Positions 58,721 to 64,000 of a DNA stretch of 64,000 bases are shown here, piece after piece. Every line of letters starts with the position of its first letter. Positions within the stretch are counted from its first letter, which is position 1. Source of the stretch: Pisaster brevispinus (Eukaryota > Echinodermata > Asteroidea > Forcipulatida > Asteriidae); the NCBI GenBank assembly GCA_023634235.1, contig JAMKCF010000001.1, forward strand, positions 1,044,001-1,108,000, read 5' to 3'. Made by a program: the position numbers and the translations under genes. The notes under the pieces are model-generated. The model was given only the letters and a program-made list of their open reading frames with translations, made no database searches and was not told the origin of the DNA.

Positions 58721-61700
58721 TTCGAATGAAGTTCCGGCAACAAGTGACAGCAGCCAAGCATCAAGCAACAGATTATCAATAATTTATTGGCCGTGGTGAG
58801 TACGTGGTGAGTACTGTACGTAAAGAATTTTTTTTTTTTAAATTGCCACTTGCTACGCCCGGTTTCTGCCTCCCATATAGTATATACGTCATTTTGAACA
58901 CAGTTGCACAACACAAGAGCTTTGTCATGGTGATGCGCTTTTTACAGCCCATGGCAGAAACAACACGTGTCATATTCCGACATCACCAGATAGCAACGAA
59001 ACCCCACAATGGGTTTAGTTCGGGAGAATAAAACAGCTATAATTTTGCGATTTTCACATAAATCACTTCTGACTCCCCAAGCCAAGCCCGCAAAAATAAA
59101 AATAAGAGAAAAAGAAAAAAGTCCGCCCAAAGTAATAAAACTAAAAAATAAAATACAAAATTAAAGGGTGCGCAAAAATGGCCCAAATGGCTAGATCGGG
59201 GCTTTCACTTTCAAAAAAATTCAAACTCCTCAAACGCCGAAGTTTATTTTCTTTCAAATTCGAAAGAATTATTATGAAAACGTTTTAATCAAACAAACTC
59301 ATCACTTACTCTATTTCCAAACATCAAGAAAACTAAGAGGTAATAAATTATGTGTAAGAAACACAACACAAAGAAAAGTCATTATGTCCACCAAAGACAC
59401 CCCATCCATTAATTTACTCTTTGTTAATCTAAAACAAGTAAGTGAACATTCTATAAATCAATTAACCCATCAGCATTGCAGAAAATCCAATTTATTACAA
59501 AGTCAACAAAGGGGTGCTGCTGAAAAGAAAATACCAGCGTAACAGTTTCAATATGTTCTTCAATGATCAAATCTTGTATGAGTCAATAAATCAAAGAAGG
59601 GTAGTCAACTTGGAACGACTTATATTTATAGAGAGAATATTAATACAACTTAATCTGTAATTAATGCACAAGCAAATGTTTACACAACAATAAACTGTAC
59701 GCTCACACGTAACCGAGCTTCCAGGACAAAGTTGGTTCCAACCATGTTAAGTTTTACGTGTGCGTGTTTGTTTCTTCAAATAATAATTTTAGATTAGCGT
59801 AGTTTATGGATGGAAAAATAATATCACGTTGTTGGGAATGTAACATTTAGCAATGAAACATATTAAATTAAATCTATAAAATACCAAAATATTATCAAGT
59901 CAACAAAGAAAACCCGAAAATAAGATTTGACGTCCATTTCCAGTTACTTGAAAACATTTTTTTGAAAAAAGCCTAACTTACGTTCATGTTATCAAAAACA
60001 TATTTATGTAGTGGTTGCACAAATTCGGGCGTGATTTGAAAAAAGCAGTTTCTAAAAAAATCAGCTTCCTCGTCCCAAGTCTTTACTTTGCTTCAATGTT
60101 AATTTTGAAGAAAAAAATGGCATTTTGTTTTATAAAGAAATTAAAATTGTATGTATTACAAACTGCTCTTGGTATTTTTATTTCCAAGAACTGTGTAATA
60201 GTGTTGCGCTCTGCTTACCAACCAAAGTGACTTATGGTATAAATGCAAACAATAGTTATTGGCCTCACGTTTCGACCATAACAGAGTCTTTCTCGAAGGC
60301 TAAATGACAATACAACTCACACAAACAGGTGTATTGGATGGAGTAGCAGAAACAGTCAAGTGGAAAGAGATGGCAGAGACGAACGCATGCAGAAAAAGCT
60401 GGGGATTTTTTAGCAGTGGGTACCGCAACGATTTAATAGATGTTAATTTTTGCATCGGGAATAAAGAACATACAATATTTTGTTTTTGCCCTTACACACC
60501 GATGTGTATTAAGCAAGGTATACTCAGTACTTTCCCCGAGTTCAGTGAAAAAAGGGTAAAATAATTCCGACTAAAACACAAACAAGTTACTATGTGCGGG
60601 TTATTTTAGAATGTTGTTTTTATAGACAAATTGGTCAACCTTTCTTTTAAATAAAGAATGGCACATTTGTGCTGCTGGTTGGGTTTTTTTAAAAGTAAAA
60701 ATGCATACCAGGGACGACCTATTTACGGCCGTACCAGACACGTTTTCAAGCCGACTGAAATTGTCTTTCGGGTGTTGATATTGTATGGTAGCCAGTTTGC
60801 AGTCTTGGCAACTATTTCTAGTTGATTGGATACCAGATACCCTGTATTAGTAGCAATTATATCTTATCTCCATTTGTAGATACAGACCTCTAAAAATGCC
60901 GAAAACACAAAAAGGCTTAATTGCGTGGCTTAATTTTTTAGGGGGTCATATCTCAGAATTGTTAAGGAGTAGGATTCTGAAATGTTGTTTGTGTTCATGG
61001 CATCCATAGGGGATTGTTCAAAAGAAATTAACAAAATCTGAGAGAAGAGCCTGCCAACCCATCTGGTGAGTTGGTCGAGGAATGAACCTTAAAAGTTTGC
61101 CTCAAGTTTGGAAATGTCCAGTTTTAAATAAACGAGAACTGAAAACTGAACAGACTGAGACCTTAGCGGTCCACAGACGCTATAGGCTGTGACAGAAATT
61201 CGAATGTTGAGGGGTGAACGTCACTATTTCTGAAGCCGAACAAAACAGTATTTCACGGGAGTTGTCGACATTTTGCATTATCTTTTCTTTCATTTTGGGT
61301 CTATTTTTGGCGTAAACCTCTGTGGCAAATGAATGTATCAAAAGGTATTCAATATTGTATATGAACATCAAAGTTACTGCCTGACCAGAACAATTATTTT
61401 GTTAAGTACTACTTCTGATGATACTTACTATTAGAGTAACAATTAATCGTTCACCATGCATTACATTAAAACAAAATTTGCCTGACACCATTGCTCACTT
61501 ATTGAGTAACAGTTTGAGTGTAACGCATTGAGTGTCACGCAGGGTATAGACTCATATAGAATAGTAAATACTCCTAAAACGTTGACCATAAAAACAAGAA
61601 GCACCCCTTTAAAGTAATACAGTTTGAATAATTTTTCAAACAAAATCATTTTAATCTGAGAAACGATCCGTGCATGAAGCGTTTCTCAGATTTCTGAGGG

Positions 61701-62534
61701 GTAGTGTGCGTTTATGAATGCTTCGGCCACAGATGCGGGTGGTACCCGCTGTGACCTCGCTAAACGTGGATGGATTCGACGTTTTTGATGAAATTACCGT
61801 GTCAGTTTTTAGTTATTTTCTCAAGAAGTAGACACAGTAAAAAACTGTATTCAGCTGAAACTTTCACAGATGACCTTCGTTGTATCTTTCGTGATATAAT
61901 TTTGGTTCTATTGGCTTCCGCATCACACTGACAACAAACTTTATCTTTGAACCCAAGCTTAACTTTAAAAGAAATAAACAACAAAATGTGTTTGTTTCCC
62001 AGCCTCCCCATGCTATCAAAAGAATTGAAGTGGCATTGTGAAAATGCAGACATCACATTTTTTGTTAATGTTTTATTGCATATTAATGTGGTAGTCATAG
62101 TAACAAAGCACGTGATTGATTTGTTCTTTCTAGCGGAGAGGGAAAACAATTATTTCGGTCAGCAGCAAGCATTGCTGCATTTCTGGGTAATTCTATTGGT
62201 GGCATCGCAGCACGATCTAATAAAATAACACAAAACTAGATGGACGTTTTTTGTACAACAAAAACACGTTCGGCATAGTTTTAGCCAGAGGTGTCTACCC
62301 TGTTGTAAAACTGGACATCCTGTTCTATCTGTTATTTACATGGAAATGTATTGTAAAAGAACAATTTGGACAGTCTGACCCAGAAGTAAATCAGGGCCTC
62401 TGGGACTCGGAATTTGGGTCAAATCTGACGCGGGAGATTTTAGAGTGAATTATTATTAATACTGACAAAATAGCATTGAGTGTAAAATAGGTTATTGTTT
62501 CAAGTGCATACATTCTTTTAAACAGGGAACGGGT
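58721..62534. other. Intergenic region upstream of the LamG gene
   Basis: AT-rich, no exon recognised. It contains the dispersed repeat at 60240-60400, a short shared motif at about 60490-60550 ('tatactcagtactttcc'), a repeat fragment at 61480-61520 ('cttattgagtaacagttt', also near 20265), and 'gggcctctgggactcgga' near 62395, which resembles 48330-48370. Confidence 0.45.
60240..60400 (-). repeat. Dispersed repeat with GTCGAAACGT core, minus orientation
   Basis: The reverse complement contains 'gccttcgagaaagactctgt' and 'tggtcgaaacgtgaggcc', and aligns with 37640-37800 over both flanks ('tttccacttgac.g.ttctg', 'ttggtaagcag'). Confidence 0.65.
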
Positions 62535-62905
62535 GGTCCTTAAAGGCAAGGTATACCTTTGGTTTTTGGAACCGTTTGATTTTTTGAATTATAAATGTAG
62601 GTATATACAATAAAACTAACCTGTGAAATTTTTTTGAGATATCACCGAAAAACCAGAGCAAATATTTCCACGCAGGAAGAATATTCCCTATAGGAATACA
62701 CGATCTGAAAAGCGTTACGGCCGTAACGCTTCTCAGATTCAAATTTTGGGGGTTTCAAAGTGATATATTTTTCCATAACCGCAGTACTTCGAGTGAAAAG
62801 TTTCTCAAAATGCATTATTTTATCCAAAGCTGCTGTACTTCTTACCAAGTAAGTTTTTATTGCCATCATTTTTCAGACTCATTACTGAACGTATACCTTC
62901 CCTTT
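62535..62905. repeat. TIR MITE family K, copy 2
   Basis: Ends 'aaaggcaaggtatacctttg' and the complement of 'aacgtataccttccctttaa' are inverted. The centre is the palindrome 'agcgttacggccgtaacgct' at about 62711-62730. Confidence 0.75.
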
Positions 62906-62913
62906 AAAATGTA

Positions 62914-63038
62914 TCATTCTACATGTTTCAAACAAGTATGATTACTACATTTCTTTCTTTTTATAAAGGCGACGAGTGCGCCTAAAATCGTGGCAACAAC
63001 ACCAGACCCTACAAGTGTTCCTATAACCACAGGTAAGC
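62914..63038 (-). CDS. Possible terminal exon: single transmembrane segment and short tail
   Basis: On the minus strand, after a possible acceptor 'gataatag', the frame reads GLPVVIGTLVGSGVV, ATILGALVAFI, KRKKCSNHT, and a stop. That is a Gly-rich membrane helix followed by a basic stop-transfer and a short tail, as in type I membrane proteins. Upstream exons would lie beyond the window or in the repeat-rich sequence to its right. The plus strand of the same bases is also open with a Thr/Pro-rich reading (APKIVATTPDPTSVPITTG) between possible splice sites (ATAAAG, GTAAGC at about 63032). Only one strand can be right. Weak evidence. Confidence 0.3.
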
Positions 63039-63239
63039 CTATTATCATTACATTAGAAGGCTTGGCAAGCTCGGCCTTATGTTTCCTAAAGACGATCAGA
63101 GCATACTGATCGAAACGTTGAGTCGTTAACCACCGTTTCTTTTCAGAACCTACACTACTCAAATGGTGTTACAGCAAACCTTACTTAGTTATAATAATAC
63201 CACAATCTGCCTTATATCTCACAATTATAACTCAGTACA

Positions 63240-63675
63240 AGAACAAGTCATAATTATGAGTTTCACTTGTCAAAAGTATGAATTAGTAAAAGTGATAGTT
63301 ATGACTTACTAAAATTAGGTCACATAGTATCTCCTAATCATAACTTACCGGTAGTACAAGTCAAAACTATGACCAACTTGTACTAAGTAATAATTATGAG
63401 ATGTAAGTCATAATACTTAGGTACAGAGCTGGGCTATATTTTGATCCGGGCTATATTTAGAAACAGAGCTGGAGCTACATTTGGATCAATGATACATTTG
63501 GTTACATAGCTGGGCTATATTTAGATTAATGCTACATTATGGTAAAGAGATGTGCTACATTTAGCTCCTTGCCACATTATCATACAGAGCTGGGCTATTT
63601 TTTGATCCGGGGGCTACATTTAAGTACAGAGCGGGGGCTACATTTTGAATGATCCGGTACATTTAGGTACAGAGC
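63240..63675 (+). repeat. Degenerate tandem repeats (tcataattatgag; gagctgggctacattt)
   Basis: First come palindrome-like 'agtcataattatgag' words to about 63420. Then about eight irregular units of 'acagagctgggctatattt' or 'gctacatttggatca' run to 63675. No gene is seen from here to the window end. Confidence 0.6.
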
Positions 63676-64000
63676 TGTGACGTCAAGTGATAACTATCTA
63701 TTGGCGAAATTATAATCAGTGTGTCGTGGTTTGGAGACGTGGTTTTGTATAAATTTGGAGTCTCCAGCGCAAAAACACCTTTATTTAATTTGCTTAAGGT
63801 GTTCCAAAAATTCGATTGTCAAAGTCTTTGTACATTTAAGTCAAACAAGTCGTTCGACGAGACTTTGTGCTGTGAAATTTCTTCACAAGACACACTGTTA
63901 TGCCATACTCGTTGGAACGAGTATTTTGAAACTTAACAATAATCTGAACACCGTCAATCTGCAATAGCATTTCTAATACAGTAATTTCAAAGAAAAATGA

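Overview
This is a eukaryotic window, most likely from a marine deuterostome and probably an echinoderm (starfish-like). The sequence shows small exons with GT..AG boundaries separated by long AT-rich introns, vertebrate-like orthologues (an MFSD4B-type sugar transporter and an ALDH3A2-type fatty aldehyde dehydrogenase), and a dense load of MITEs, tRNA-derived SINEs and minisatellites. The echinoderm assignment is inference from the overall style of genes and repeats. There is no operon structure, CRISPR, rRNA or convincing functional tRNA.

Layout. 1-6 kb: a convergent pair of broken genes. On + is a stand-alone P2X7-type cytoplasmic (ballast) domain protein with a 2-bp frameshift. On - is a three-exon basic hypothetical gene whose frames do not join. 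6-9 kb: repeats only. 9.2-19.5 kb (-): a complete four-exon MFSD4B-like transporter (594 aa) whose intron 1 holds a three-level nest of DNA transposons (hAT in hAT in MITE), with perfect 8-bp target duplications at both hAT levels. 22.65-27.74 kb: a CR1/L2-like non-LTR retrotransposon with a 2A-like peptide and PHD-finger ORF1 and an endonuclease/reverse transcriptase ORF2. It sits inside the arms of an older TIR element. 27.7-31.1 kb: tandem repeats, MITEs and a SINE. 31.1-44.4 kb (-): a complete 13-coding-exon ALDH3A2-like gene (495 aa, C-terminal membrane anchor), with a probable 5' UTR exon near 45.85 kb. 46.2-48.5 kb: a TTAA-flanked element with 169-bp TIRs containing three adjacent perfect hairpins. 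48.8-50.2 kb: tandem or degenerate repeat arrays. 52.0-58.7 kb (-): a complete three-exon secreted LamG-domain protein (341 aa). 62.9-63.1 kb (-): a possible terminal exon of a further membrane protein that continues beyond the window.

The three intact host genes are unrelated in pathway: sugar transport, lipid aldehyde oxidation at membranes, and an extracellular lectin-like or adhesion protein. Nothing suggests they act together. The most unusual content is the P2X7-domain/basic-protein pair, the nested transposon structures, the 2A-bearing retroelement and the triple hairpin. All gene models were built by eye from splice signals and reading-frame continuity, without transcript evidence.
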